This document shows, piece by piece, positions 33,326-41,805 of a DNA stretch of 64,000 nt. The notes beneath the pieces were generated by a model that saw only the letters and a program-made list of their open reading frames with translations, made no database searches and was not told the origin of the DNA. The position numbers and the translations under genes are program-made. Position 1 is the stretch's first letter; every line of letters begins with the position of its first letter. The DNA lies in NCBI GenBank assembly GCA_020638975.1, contig JACKHN010000011.1, forward strand, positions 251,123 to 315,122, written 5' to 3'. Origin of the DNA: Planctomycetaceae bacterium (GTDB lineage: Bacteria; Planctomycetota; Planctomycetia; Pirellulales; Pirellulaceae).

Positions 33326-34507
33326 CTATCCTGCTACACAAGTTTTCCGTAGTTCGCTGAGTGAGAGCAGGCCCATATTCCTGAAGTGTTTCAAGCGGAT
33401 ACGAACGTTATCCACCTTCGACTTTCGCTTGAATTTCATACACCGCAGTCGCATGCGTATCCAGCGGTCCAGACTGCGGTATGCATCGCCGCAGTGCGAC
33501 CAAGGCGTAGCGAAATAGTTCGCCGTGCCCTGGATTACGCGGTTCAGTTGCTCGATCATTTCAGCATCCAAGTTGTGGCTGCGTTGGGTAATCCGGCGGA
33601 CTTTGGTCTTGAAGTTCTCCACCGACTTGGCTCGTATCCGCACAAACCGCGACTTGATGTCGAAGCCCAGAAAGGTGAACCCTTCGTGGAACCTCGTCAC
33701 TTTCGTCTTCTCCGGACTCAGAGAGAGCCCGAGTTGATCTGCTAACAGATGCTCGACCAGTGTCAGAGCCTCTTTGGCTGTGTCCTCACTACGACAGAGC
33801 ACCACGAAATCGTCGGCGTACCGTACAAAGCGGAAGCCGCGTTCATGGAGATGCCGATCGAGGATATTCAGAGCGATGTTAGCCAACAGTGGAGATATGA
33901 CTCCACCTTGAGGTGTCCCAACGTGTGTCGGTCGTACCTTGCCGCCTTCCATCACTCCCGCCTTGAGGAACTTCTCCACCAGTCCCAGGATGTTCCCATC
34001 GGCAATCACGTCGGACAGCTCACGCATAATGGCGGCATGAGACAAGTTGTCGAAGAAGCCGGAGATGTCAGCGTCGAGCACATGGCGGTACCCTTGCTGC
34101 CCGATTTCCAAGACTTTCTCAACCGCCTGATGGCAGCTTCGTCCGGGTCGGAAGCCATAGGAATGATCGTGAAACTTTGCCTCAAAGATCGGGTTCAAGA
34201 GACGTCGTAACACCTCTTGTGCAACTCGATCTCGGACTGCCGGGATTCCGAGCGGGCGAAATTTCGTCCCCTTGGCGTCTTTGGGAATGTAGACTCGCCG
34301 AGCGGGTAGAGGCTCATAGGTCCTCTGTTTCAGCTCCCGCATCAGTCGGTCAAGGTTGGCGTCCAAGTTCTTCTCGAACATCTGGATGCTGACCTTGTCG
34401 ATTCCCGCCGCACCGCGATTTCGCCGTACAGCTCGCCAGGCTTCGTACACCAGCTTGGAAGTAATCCTTCCCGTCAGACTATGGACTTTCATCTTTCCTT
34501 TTGCCAC
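33326..34507 (-). CDS. Group II intron reverse transcriptase/maturase
   Basis: This 393-residue intron-encoded protein is intact. RT blocks are in order: GTKFRPLGIPAVRDRVAQE, the FHDHSYGFRPGRSCHQAVEK block, LDADISGFFDNLSH, GTPQGGVISPLLANIALN, the catalytic FRFVRYADDFVVLC (YADD), and FTFLGFDIKS. The maturase domain X follows (about 300-385). It ends with no DNA-binding or HNH endonuclease tail, so mobility would rely on reverse splicing into nicked or single-stranded DNA. The start MAKGKMKVHSLTGRI has AGAGGGAAG and AAAGGAAAG upstream. All catalytic residues seem present, so this copy may still be active. Confidence 0.95.
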   Translation of the reverse strand: MAKGKMKVHSLTGRITSKLVYEAWRAVRRNRGAAGIDKVSIQMFEKNLDANLDRLMRELKQRTYEPLPARRVYIPKDAKGTKFRPLGIPAVRDRVAQEVLRRLLNPIFEAKFHDHSYGFRPGRSCHQAVEKVLEIGQQGYRHVLDADISGFFDNLSHAAIMRELSDVIADGNILGLVEKFLKAGVMEGGKVRPTHVGTPQGGVISPLLANIALNILDRHLHERGFRFVRYADDFVVLCRSEDTAKEALTLVEHLLADQLGLSLSPEKTKVTRFHEGFTFLGFDIKSRFVRIRAKSVENFKTKVRRITQRSHNLDAEMIEQLNRVIQGTANYFATPWSHCGDAYRSLDRWIRMRLRCMKFKRKSKVDNVRIRLKHFRNMGLLSLSELRKTCVAG

Positions 34508-35221
34508 TTACTTCCCTCTTGTTGATCCTGAGGATCGTCCGGTCGAATAACCGCTCCCACAAGCATTTGAAGTTGTTTCTTAGACTCGGCGGGTTTCCTG
34601 AAAGAGGAACAGGTAGACCTGTTGCGGTCGCAGTCGCCGAACTAACTTTCTCCCTGTCTTGAAGGAGTTGTCCTTACTTTCACAAACGGTCCTTCCTTTC
34701 GTCGCGAGCTCGCGACTACTCCGGAAGAGCTGCTATCCTTGCACGAGAGAGACCAGGCGTCTTCCTCGTTCCATCGCTTCAGCCGCTCATTTCGTCTTTG
34801 ACTTATAGATTGGCCTTACCACAGTTGGCCGAAGCCAAGCTGTGGACGAAGTAGGACTTTCACCGGTCAGTGTTGTCAGCCATTTTGTCCAGGCGGCCCC
34901 ACCATACACTCTGATGGTCCACGAGTTCTAACCAAGTTGGAACCCGCAGGGGAGAGGATTAGTCTCCTAGGGCTTCATCAGGTTACGGAGCTTAGCCCAC
35001 CATCCGAGCCGAAACGCGACACCTCCCGGACTATCTTCACCTGGCCCCTCCGTCGCCGGTTGTTACCTCCCGACCCTGGCTGCGTACCCTCTCTCGAGGT
35101 TCGAGTGAAGATTTCCATACCGGCTTGGACCAGCACGGGTAGGATTTGATTTCACCTCGTCTCCTTTCTGATAAAATCTCACCGTTTGAATGACTGAGCC
35201 AACAACACCTGCGGCTCACGC

Positions 35222-35280
35222 GTAACCCGACGCGTGAGCGAGGGAATTACCGCGTGTTCCTCGCTTACGCGTCGGGTCAC
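35222..35280. repeat. Near-perfect palindrome upstream of the DUF1501 gene
   Basis: Arms at 35222-35243 (GTAACCCGACGCGTGAGCG...) and 35259-35280 are reverse complements except for two bases, with a 15-base loop. It sits 15 bases before the DUF1501 start and about 40 bases from the proposed 5' end of the intron. It may be an ordinary planctomycete intergenic repeat or a transcription or translation control element. Confidence 0.7.
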
Positions 35281-35295
35281 CAAGGACGTTGAAAC

Positions 35296-36690
35296 ATGAA
35301 GAACAACCAACCAATCACGATCGTCAAACCCACTCGCCGCGAGGCCCTCTTCGAAATCAGTGCCGGGCTGGGGTCCATCGCGTTAGCGTCGATGCTTCGC
35401 GCTGAAGGCCAGATGCCGCATCATGTACCCAAAGCCAAACGCTGCATCTTTCTCATGATGGAAGGTGGTCCATCGCATATTGACACCTTTGATCCGAAAC
35501 CGGAATTGACTAAGCAGCACTTGAAGGCCTTCACACGCAGTGGCGAGATGGAAAGTGCGATGTCGTCCGGCCAACGTTACTTCGTCAAGAGTCCCTTCGC
35601 CTTTATCAAAGCGGGCGCGTGCGGCGCGGACATCTCCAGTCCCTGGGTGCATCTCCAGGAGATGGTGGACGAAATCTGTTTCTACCGAGGAGCCCAAGTC
35701 GAATCGGTCAATCATCCAACGGCGTGCTACCAGCTGAACACAGGCAACCAATTTGGTGGTGATCCTGCGGTGGGCTCTTGGGTGACCTACGGGCTTGGTT
35801 CACCCAATGAAAACCTGCCCGGATTCGTCGTTTTGCCACGGACTAGCTATCCACAAGGAGGACCAGGGAACTGGACCAACGGATTTTTGCCGGCCAAATA
35901 CCAAGGCACTCCGCTTCGTGCGGAGGGCAGCCCGATTCTGGATCTCAGTCCTCCTGCGGGAATCTCGCGAAAGCGTCAGCGTGAGGATTTGGATCTTCTG
36001 GCGGAGCTTAATCGACAGCATCTCGCCGAGCGGCCCGAACGAGGCGATCTGATTGCTCGAATGGAGAGCTATGAATTGGCGTACTCGATGCAAACCGAAG
36101 TTCCCGGTGTGATCGACATCGACGGTGAATCGCAAAACACTTTGGACGCCTACGGGATTGGTGAGGCCAGTACCAATGACTTTGGCCGGAAGTGCCTTTT
36201 GGCCCGTCGGTTGGTGGAAAAGGGAGTCCGTTTCGTCCAAGCCTATGCGGGCAATTGGGACAGTCATGACTACATTGAAAAGGCACACGGCGCTCTGATT
36301 CGCAGCGTCGACAAACCGATCGCGGCTCTGCTACGTGATTTAAAGCAACGTGACATGCTGAAAGACACTCTGGTCGTCTGGTGCGGCGAGTTCGGTCGCA
36401 CACCGGACAACGGACTGCGAGGCGGTGGCCAATCCTACGGACGTGACCACAACGCCAAAGCAATGGCCATGTGGTTCGCTGGCGGTGGCACTCGCGCCGG
36501 ACACACGATCGGTTCTACTGACGATATCGGTGCGAAAGCCGTCGAGTGTGTTCACCACATCCGCGACGTTCATGTCACACTGTTGCATCTGCTCGGCTTG
36601 GACGACAACAAGCTGACCTACTATCACGCTGGCCGGCACAAACAGCTTTCGCAATTCGGCGGTGCCGTCATCACGGAATTGCTCGGGTAG
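35296..36690 (+). CDS. DUF1501 exported protein
   Basis: The protein has 464 residues from the ATG at 35296, with AAGGA 9 bases upstream. The N-terminus TRREALFEISAGLGSIALA is a twin-arginine-like signal. The core matches DUF1501: CIFLMMEGGPSHIDTFDPK, then NHPTACYQLNTGN, LPGFVVLP, SNDFGRKCLLARRLVEKGVRFV-type segment (TNDFGRKCLLARRLVEKG), and WCGEFGRTPDNGLRGGGQ with GRDHN. The fold is in the alkaline-phosphatase/sulfatase superfamily, but no formylglycine site is seen. Such genes are almost always the partner of a PSD1 gene. Here the partner is separated by a group II intron and two hairpins. Confidence 0.9.
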   Translation: MKNNQPITIVKPTRREALFEISAGLGSIALASMLRAEGQMPHHVPKAKRCIFLMMEGGPSHIDTFDPKPELTKQHLKAFTRSGEMESAMSSGQRYFVKSPFAFIKAGACGADISSPWVHLQEMVDEICFYRGAQVESVNHPTACYQLNTGNQFGGDPAVGSWVTYGLGSPNENLPGFVVLPRTSYPQGGPGNWTNGFLPAKYQGTPLRAEGSPILDLSPPAGISRKRQREDLDLLAELNRQHLAERPERGDLIARMESYELAYSMQTEVPGVIDIDGESQNTLDAYGIGEASTNDFGRKCLLARRLVEKGVRFVQAYAGNWDSHDYIEKAHGALIRSVDKPIAALLRDLKQRDMLKDTLVVWCGEFGRTPDNGLRGGGQSYGRDHNAKAMAMWFAGGGTRAGHTIGSTDDIGAKAVECVHHIRDVHVTLLHLLGLDDNKLTYYHAGRHKQLSQFGGAVITELLG

Positions 36691-36783
36691 CTGAACCGCA
36701 CGCGTCGTGACTCGCCCTGCGGCTTCGGCCTGACTGGATTCTCGATGCCCGCCGCGAACGTCACGGGAGCTCCATTCGGTTTC

Positions 36784-37608
36784 CTAATCCAAGACTTGAG
36801 AATACGGCAGGTTTCGCTGATTCAATTCGTCGATCAGCGCGGGCAACTCGCAAATCGAGCTGATGACTGCGTGGCTGCCTGCGGCACGAAACGCCGCGGC
36901 GGTTTGACGCAGGCGAGTGGACTGTTGATCGACAGAGAGCTCGGCGTACTCCGTTCGTGTAAGTCCCGTCAAGCTGCTGCTATCGCACACGCCAATCGAC
37001 CAACATCCGGCCGCCAAGCCTGCCTGAATGTCGGCCACCGTGTCGCCCACTTTGACAACAGCGGATGGTGGATAGATGCCCAATTGCTCCATGATGCGAT
37101 ATATCATCCAGGGTGCGGGGCGCCCCTGTGGCACATCGTCGGCGCACACATTCGCGTCCGGTTTGAAACCGGCTAACGCGGCGCGGCGTGCCACGGCTTG
37201 AGCCGCTTCACGAAAGTATCCGGTCGTTCCACCGATCCTTAAACCACGCGAGCGAAGTTGATCGACGGTGGCTAAGAGCTGTGGGACCAGTTCCGCGTGT
37301 TCCTCGATCGCCTGCAGCTGAAGCGGCACAAACTCGCTGTACATCGTATCGATGTCTTTGTCGGTCCACGGCTCGCCGTGAACCGTTTTCCAACGTGACG
37401 CGATCTCGGGCGCGTTTAACATCGCGACAAGATGCTCTCGCTTGTTCAACCCCATCGGGGCACGAGCTTCGGCGTCGGTCACTTTCACATTGTGTGCTGC
37501 AAATACTTTGGTGAACGCAGTCGCTGGTGCCCGCGAGCCAAAGTCGACCGTCGTTCCCGCCCAGTCAAAAACCACGAGTCGAATCGCGTTAGTGCTGCTG
37601 GTATTCAT
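36784..37608 (-). CDS. phnX: Phosphonoacetaldehyde hydrolase (phosphonatase)
   Basis: This HAD-superfamily enzyme has 274 residues from the ATG at 37608, close to the usual PhnX length. Key marks are the nucleophile region LVVFDWAGTTVDFGSRAP (Asp, Trp-Ala-Gly-Thr), the Schiff-base lysine in PMGLNKREHL, GGTTGYFREA, and CADDVPQGRPAPWMIYRIME with KVGDTVADI. It breaks the C-P bond of phosphonoacetaldehyde to give acetaldehyde and phosphate in the cytoplasm. Its start overlaps by 4 bases the stop of the iron alcohol dehydrogenase gene, so the two are translationally coupled. The usual PhnW aminotransferase gene is not here. Confidence 0.93.
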   Translation of the reverse strand: MNTSSTNAIRLVVFDWAGTTVDFGSRAPATAFTKVFAAHNVKVTDAEARAPMGLNKREHLVAMLNAPEIASRWKTVHGEPWTDKDIDTMYSEFVPLQLQAIEEHAELVPQLLATVDQLRSRGLRIGGTTGYFREAAQAVARRAALAGFKPDANVCADDVPQGRPAPWMIYRIMEQLGIYPPSAVVKVGDTVADIQAGLAAGCWSIGVCDSSSLTGLTRTEYAELSVDQQSTRLRQTAAAFRAAGSHAVISSICELPALIDELNQRNLPYSQVLD

Positions 37609-38822
37609 GAGTCGGATCTCTTGTCGATGTTCGGAGTCGGATACGATGGAAGATTCGCTCCTGTGGCGTTCTCCCGCAGTATGCACAACAGGCTCTCGGG
37701 ATTGGTCACGCGAGGGTTATTGGACATTCGTTGAGCGTTGACGCTGCTCACAATGTGCCGGAGTTGCTCTTCCGACTGAATGCCGGCTTGTGCCAGTGAA
37801 TTTGGGCAGCCCACGTCGGCAATGAGTTTGTCGATCGTCTGACACGCCTCGTCAATCGTGGCAGCGTTAAGCAGTTCGCAAATCATCGCGATTCGACGGA
37901 GAACATCCTTTGCGCCTCTCGGATCAACGCAGTCGTGCGCTGTCACTCGAGCATTGTACGCCAGCATGGAACTGAGCGTCATCGCCACGGCAATTCCGTG
38001 AGGAATGTTGTGGCGTGACGTTAACGGATAAGAGAGCGCATGGGACGCGGTGGTCTTGCTGATATTGATTGCCTTGCCAGCAAGGTGCGCCGCTTGACAC
38101 ATTCCCAACCGAGCTTCCGGTGTGGGCTCGTTCGTGGCCCGTACGAGATGCTGTAGCGCATAGCACGCTGCATCCGCCGCATAACCAATCGACTCGTCTG
38201 TCGCTTCGACCGCCCAGATGGATTCAATTGCCTGGCAGAAGGCGTCGAGTCCGGTCGCAGCCGTCACGCGGGCAGGCAGACTGTATGTCAACCGAGGGTC
38301 AACGATGGCGAAATTCGGGAGCAACGTAGAATGAGCGACCGAGTACTTTTCACCATCAACATAGGCCACCGCAAAGTGTGTTGCCTCGCTTCCCGTACCT
38401 GCGGTCGTTGGGATCGCAAGCAGTGGCGGGCCGCTGCGGGTGATCGAGGCTTGCCCCGTCACGATGTCTCGCGCTGAATCGCGCTGGCGGGAAAGTGCCC
38501 CGATGAGTTTTCCCAGATCGATCGCCGTGCCTCCACCCAACGCGATGACCACGTCAGGATCGAACTCGCGTGCTTGCTCTACACCTCGCTCGATGTCCTC
38601 AATCTTTGGATTTAATTCAAAGCCCGAAAATCTGGCAACGATGCCCGAACGCAGCACAGGCTCCAGGAGCAAATCACCACCACAAGCCGCGTAGGCTGCC
38701 TCGTCGACGACAAACAGAATCCGCTGCGCAGAATCAGGACCGGGCGCAAGACCCTGCATGATCCGAGCGACCTCGCCGAGGGCACGTTCTTTCAAATAAA
38801 CGGCACTGTCTGCAATTGTCAT
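37605..38822 (-). CDS. Iron-containing alcohol dehydrogenase, PhpC-like
   Basis: A 405-residue family III (iron) alcohol dehydrogenase. The nucleotide-binding segment is DVVIALGGGTAIDLGKLIGA (about 92-111), followed by AIPTTAGTGSEATHFAV, and the metal-binding histidines are in SHALSYPLTSRHNIPHG. The section before the metal site (AGKAINISKTTASHALS) is like phosphonoacetaldehyde reductases (PhpC), which interconvert phosphonoacetaldehyde and 2-hydroxyethylphosphonate. Coupled to phnX, it would here more likely oxidise 2-hydroxyethylphosphonate to feed the hydrolase. This direction and substrate are inference from context. Confidence 0.8.
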   Translation of the reverse strand: MTIADSAVYLKERALGEVARIMQGLAPGPDSAQRILFVVDEAAYAACGGDLLLEPVLRSGIVARFSGFELNPKIEDIERGVEQAREFDPDVVIALGGGTAIDLGKLIGALSRQRDSARDIVTGQASITRSGPPLLAIPTTAGTGSEATHFAVAYVDGEKYSVAHSTLLPNFAIVDPRLTYSLPARVTAATGLDAFCQAIESIWAVEATDESIGYAADAACYALQHLVRATNEPTPEARLGMCQAAHLAGKAINISKTTASHALSYPLTSRHNIPHGIAVAMTLSSMLAYNARVTAHDCVDPRGAKDVLRRIAMICELLNAATIDEACQTIDKLIADVGCPNSLAQAGIQSEEQLRHIVSSVNAQRMSNNPRVTNPESLLCILRENATGANLPSYPTPNIDKRSDS

Positions 38823-38984
38823 TCGCGCGTCGCCGCAATGTGATTCTCTGGACGATTTCGTTGCGAGGTAAATCGAAGGCGTTTACGGCACATCCTAGAA
38901 TATGTCCCACGACCACATAAGGCACACATAGCGGTTTTCGGTTACCTTGACGCGGAACGTCGAATTCGCCCCGAGAATGAAATA
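38823..38984. promoter_or_regulatory. Divergent intergenic region of the phosphonate cassette
   Basis: This 162-base gap separates the start of the alcohol dehydrogenase gene (minus) from that of the transporter (plus), so it must hold promoters in both directions. I see a TAGAAT at 38894-38899 but no convincing -35 partner, nor a recognisable Pho box. A regulator gene is not adjacent. Confidence 0.35.
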
Positions 38985-40283
38985 ATGGATGAAGAACGAT
39001 TGGCACAGAACCTCAGTCGGGTTCCCACTGCCGAGATTCGCAGCGCACAGTTTCGCACCGCGCAATGGCGTGCGCTATTGGCAACGATGTTCTGCTACCT
39101 GTTTTTCTATACCGGCAGGCAGACGTTCGGATTCGCGATCCCGGGGATACAGCAGGAGTTAGGCCTATCCAAGGCAACCTTAGGCTGGGCCAGTGCAGCG
39201 TTGTTGTGGTCTTATGCCTTGGGGCAATCGATCAATGGCAACCTGGGTGACAAGTTTGGCGGTCGTCGGCTGATGAGTCTCGGAGCAATCTTGTCGTGCC
39301 TGCTGAATTGGGCGGTCAGTTTCGGGACTAGCTTTGCCAGCCTTACGATTCCTTGGGCGATCAATGGCTACGCTCAATCCATGGGATGGGCACCGGGAAG
39401 TCGCGTACTCTCCAATTGGTGGCCTCAGTCCGATCGAGGAAAAGTGTACGGGGCCTATGTATTCGCCGCGGGAATGGCCTCCGTTTTAGCATTCGCCACA
39501 TCGACACTGATTCTGGAATTCGATCTGGGCTGGCGCTGGATATTTCGGCTGCCCGTGTTGTTGTTACTTGTCGGGGGCGTCACCTATTACGCCATTGTGC
39601 GCGATCGTCCGGAAGACCTAGGATTCCCACCGTTACCGGAAGGCGGCTGCGAAACGTCACTTGACACTCAGGCTGAGCCTGAAGCCACATCGGTGGAGAC
39701 TTCCTGGCAACGATACCAGCACGTCTTGTCTAATCCACGTTTTCTGATTGCGAGCTTCGCGATCGGTTTTCAGAACATGGCCCGTTACGGCTTGCTGATT
39801 TGGGTCCCGGTACACTTTCTTGGAGAAGACTGGGAGAACTCCGATACGAAATGGATGAGTATTGCGTTGCCGATCGGGATGGCGTTGGGCGCAATTGCCA
39901 ACGGCTGGCTCTCCGATCGTGTATTTCACTCGAATCGATCTCGTGTGATTGGGCTGTTTCTGTTTCTCGCCGCATGCTGCTCGTTCGCGATGTACCTACT
40001 GCCAAAAGACCATTGGTTGGGCATTCCCATGTTGCTGCTGGCAGGTTTCTTTGCCTATGGCCCTCAATCCGCGTTCTGGGCGCTGTGTCCTGACCTGCTG
40101 GGGCGCGAGCGAGCCGGCACAGGCACAGGAGTGATGAATACAGTCGCGTATGTCTTCGCTGGTCTTGGCGAGCCGTTGATCGGTTGGATCATCGAGTCCA
40201 ACGATGACACGTCGCTGGTATTCGGTGTCGTAGCGGCAGCTTGCTTAACTGGGACGTTGATTTCTCCGTTGATTCGCCGGTAG
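38985..40283 (+). CDS. MFS transporter, organophosphate/anion (OPA, GlpT/UhpT-like) group
   Basis: The protein has 432 residues with about 12 transmembrane segments. Features typical of the OPA group include YLFFYTGRQTFGFAIPG in helix 1, ALGQSINGNLGDKFGGRRLM between helices 2 and 3, and NWWPQSDRGKVYG. GlpT-type carriers exchange organic phosphates for phosphate; this one is divergent from the phosphonate-degrading pair, suggesting uptake of an organophosphonate such as 2-hydroxyethylphosphonate. The substrate is inferred from context only. Its start ATG 38985 has a GAGAATGAA upstream, a modest ribosome site. Confidence 0.85.
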   Translation: MDEERLAQNLSRVPTAEIRSAQFRTAQWRALLATMFCYLFFYTGRQTFGFAIPGIQQELGLSKATLGWASAALLWSYALGQSINGNLGDKFGGRRLMSLGAILSCLLNWAVSFGTSFASLTIPWAINGYAQSMGWAPGSRVLSNWWPQSDRGKVYGAYVFAAGMASVLAFATSTLILEFDLGWRWIFRLPVLLLLVGGVTYYAIVRDRPEDLGFPPLPEGGCETSLDTQAEPEATSVETSWQRYQHVLSNPRFLIASFAIGFQNMARYGLLIWVPVHFLGEDWENSDTKWMSIALPIGMALGAIANGWLSDRVFHSNRSRVIGLFLFLAACCSFAMYLLPKDHWLGIPMLLLAGFFAYGPQSAFWALCPDLLGRERAGTGTGVMNTVAYVFAGLGEPLIGWIIESNDDTSLVFGVVAAACLTGTLISPLIRR

Positions 40284-40463
40284 CAGCGTTCGAGAGAACA
40301 GCAGGTGTGAGCGATTGGTCGCGGACCGCCTTCCCTTTGAACTAGCTCAGCAGCGCTCGCAGCAGTTCTCCTCACCCTGGCTTCCCACGACCGAATTGGC
40401 CGAGATCGCCATTCCAGCAGCAGTCCGATCCGAGGACTTGACAACCTCTGATAATTGTATCAC

Positions 40464-40480
40464 ACTACTGCAACAGTTGT
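40464..40480. promoter_or_regulatory. Candidate GntR operator
   Basis: A dyad (ACTACTG CAA CAGTTGT, one mismatch between arms) lies 16 bases before the GTG start of the GntR gene. TTGACA at 40438-40443 could be a -35 box, though no clean -10 follows. Position and symmetry suggest autoregulation of the operon. Confidence 0.4.
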
Positions 40481-40496
40481 ACTATTGGAGCTTGCA

Positions 40497-40907
40497 GTGC
40501 ATATCGAGATTTCTTTGCAGGATGGTGTGCCGATCTATCGCCAGATCGTAAACCAAGTGAAGTATCTCATTGCGTCGAGACAACTCGACCCGGACGAGGA
40601 ATTGCCACCCATCAGAGCACTCGCCGAACAACTGTTGGTAACTCCCAACACGATCGTGAAAGCTTACGGCGCGCTTGAAGCGGAAGGGATCGTTTACAAA
40701 CGACGAGGTGCCGGGACCTACGTCGCGGAGGTCACCTCGCGACTAGCTCGGAAGGAACAGAAAAAGATTCTCGCCCAGCGTGCAGACGCGTTGCTCGCCG
40801 AAGCCAAGCAATTGAGCTTCACGTTCGAAGAAGTGATGGAACTGCTTCAGTCACGTCAGGATGTACTCAACAAAGTGCTCTCCAAGGAGAACAGCGATGT
40901 CGGATAA
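40497..40907 (+). CDS. GntR-family regulator, YtrA-like
   Basis: The product has 136 residues from the GTG at 40497, with TTGGAG 6 bases upstream; the upstream ATG in frame (40455) lacks a site. A winged helix-turn-helix is evident: GVPIYRQIVNQVKYLIASRQ, LPPIRALAEQLLVTPNTIVK and the wing YKRRGAGTYVA. The C-terminal part (about 85-136) is a short helical dimerisation region (KKILAQRADALLAEAKQL, then FEEVMELLQS), too small for a ligand pocket, as in YtrA. Such regulators repress linked ABC transporter operons. It overlaps the ATPase gene by 11 bases, so it is part of the operon. Confidence 0.88.
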   Translation: MHIEISLQDGVPIYRQIVNQVKYLIASRQLDPDEELPPIRALAEQLLVTPNTIVKAYGALEAEGIVYKRRGAGTYVAEVTSRLARKEQKKILAQRADALLAEAKQLSFTFEEVMELLQSRQDVLNKVLSKENSDVG

Positions 40908-41802
40908 AGTGATTGAAGTTCGCGATCTGTCGCGACGCTTCGGGACGACACTGGCTCTTGATGGCATCCGCCTCGAAGTGCAGCCTGGACTTGTGTATGG
41001 ATTGGTCGGAGCCAACGGTGCCGGCAAGACGACGCTCATCAAACACCTCCTGGGATTACTGCGAGCGAAGCAAGGAACGGTGAAAGTCTTCGGGCTGGAC
41101 CCGGCGCAACATCCGGTCGAAGTGTTGCAGCGAATTGGCTATCTGTCGGAAGAACGCGACTTGCCGGAATGGATGCGAATCGACGAGCTGATGCGTTACA
41201 CGCGTGCCTTTCACCCAAACTGGGACCAAGCCTATGGGCTGGAGTTACTTGAACTCTTCGGGCTCGATCCTGCCAAGAAGGTGAAACATCTTTCCAAGGG
41301 GATGCGGGCGCAGGCCGGGTTGATCGCGGTCGTGTCACATCGCCCGGACTTGTTGCTGTTAGATGAACCCTCAACGGGCCTCGACGCAGTTGTACGACGA
41401 GACATCTTGAACGCGATCGTTCGCACGGTCGCCGATGATGGACGGACGGCGATCTTCTCGTCGCACCTCTTGGATGAAGTCGAACAGATGTCGGATCATG
41501 TCTTCATGGTCGACGGTGGCAAGCTCGTGCTGGAGGGTAGCCTCGACGAGATCAAAGAGAGCCACCATCTGCTCGTATTGCGATTTCCCCGTGCATGTGA
41601 AAGGCTGCCTCCGATCGAAGGCGTCCTGTCCGCAGAGGGCTCAGGAAATACGTGGAAAGTTGTCTGTAACGGTGCGGCGGGGCAAGTGCGCGAGGCGGCG
41701 CAGGCCATGGGGGGCGAGGTAACGCTTTCCCGCGGTGCCTCACTGCAAGAAATATTTGTCGCGCGAGTGGGCCGAGATCGACTTAAAGCATCACAGGAGT
41801 GA
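40897..41802 (+). CDS. ABC transporter ATP-binding protein
   Basis: A 301-residue ABC ATPase starting at ATG 40897, within the last codons of the GntR gene and preceded by AAGGAGA. Motifs are complete: Walker A GANGAGKTT, signature LSKGMRAQ, Walker B LLLLDEPS and a D-loop STGLDA; the H-loop is in FSSHLLDEVEQM. The C-terminal 70 residues are an added regulatory segment typical of CcmA/YtrB-type exporters. It would energise the permease encoded 3 bases downstream; likely export or ABC-2-type function. Substrate unknown. Confidence 0.93.
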   Translation: MSDKVIEVRDLSRRFGTTLALDGIRLEVQPGLVYGLVGANGAGKTTLIKHLLGLLRAKQGTVKVFGLDPAQHPVEVLQRIGYLSEERDLPEWMRIDELMRYTRAFHPNWDQAYGLELLELFGLDPAKKVKHLSKGMRAQAGLIAVVSHRPDLLLLDEPSTGLDAVVRRDILNAIVRTVADDGRTAIFSSHLLDEVEQMSDHVFMVDGGKLVLEGSLDEIKESHHLLVLRFPRACERLPPIEGVLSAEGSGNTWKVVCNGAAGQVREAAQAMGGEVTLSRGASLQEIFVARVGRDRLKASQE

Positions 41803-41805
41803 CCC

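Larger units (their letters stand above)
33231..35182 (-). mobile_element. Group II intron (retroelement) with its reverse transcriptase
   Basis: The element is read on the minus strand. The 5' end is placed at GTGAGATTTTATCAG (35182 downwards), whose GATTT can pair with AAATC about 28 bases on, as expected for the start of domain I. The 5' domains run to the reverse transcriptase start at 34507, with GACCGGTGAAAGTCC in between. Domain V lies at 33261-33293, followed by a short domain VI-like stem (ATGGGG / CCCCAT). The 3' end is approximate. It is inserted antisense between the PSD1 and DUF1501 genes, flanked on both sides by hairpins. Confidence 0.8.

Noticed and set aside
33136..33745. Plus-strand frames antisense to the intron reverse transcriptase
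   Set aside because: The minus-strand reverse transcriptase has all RT blocks; the plus frames have none.
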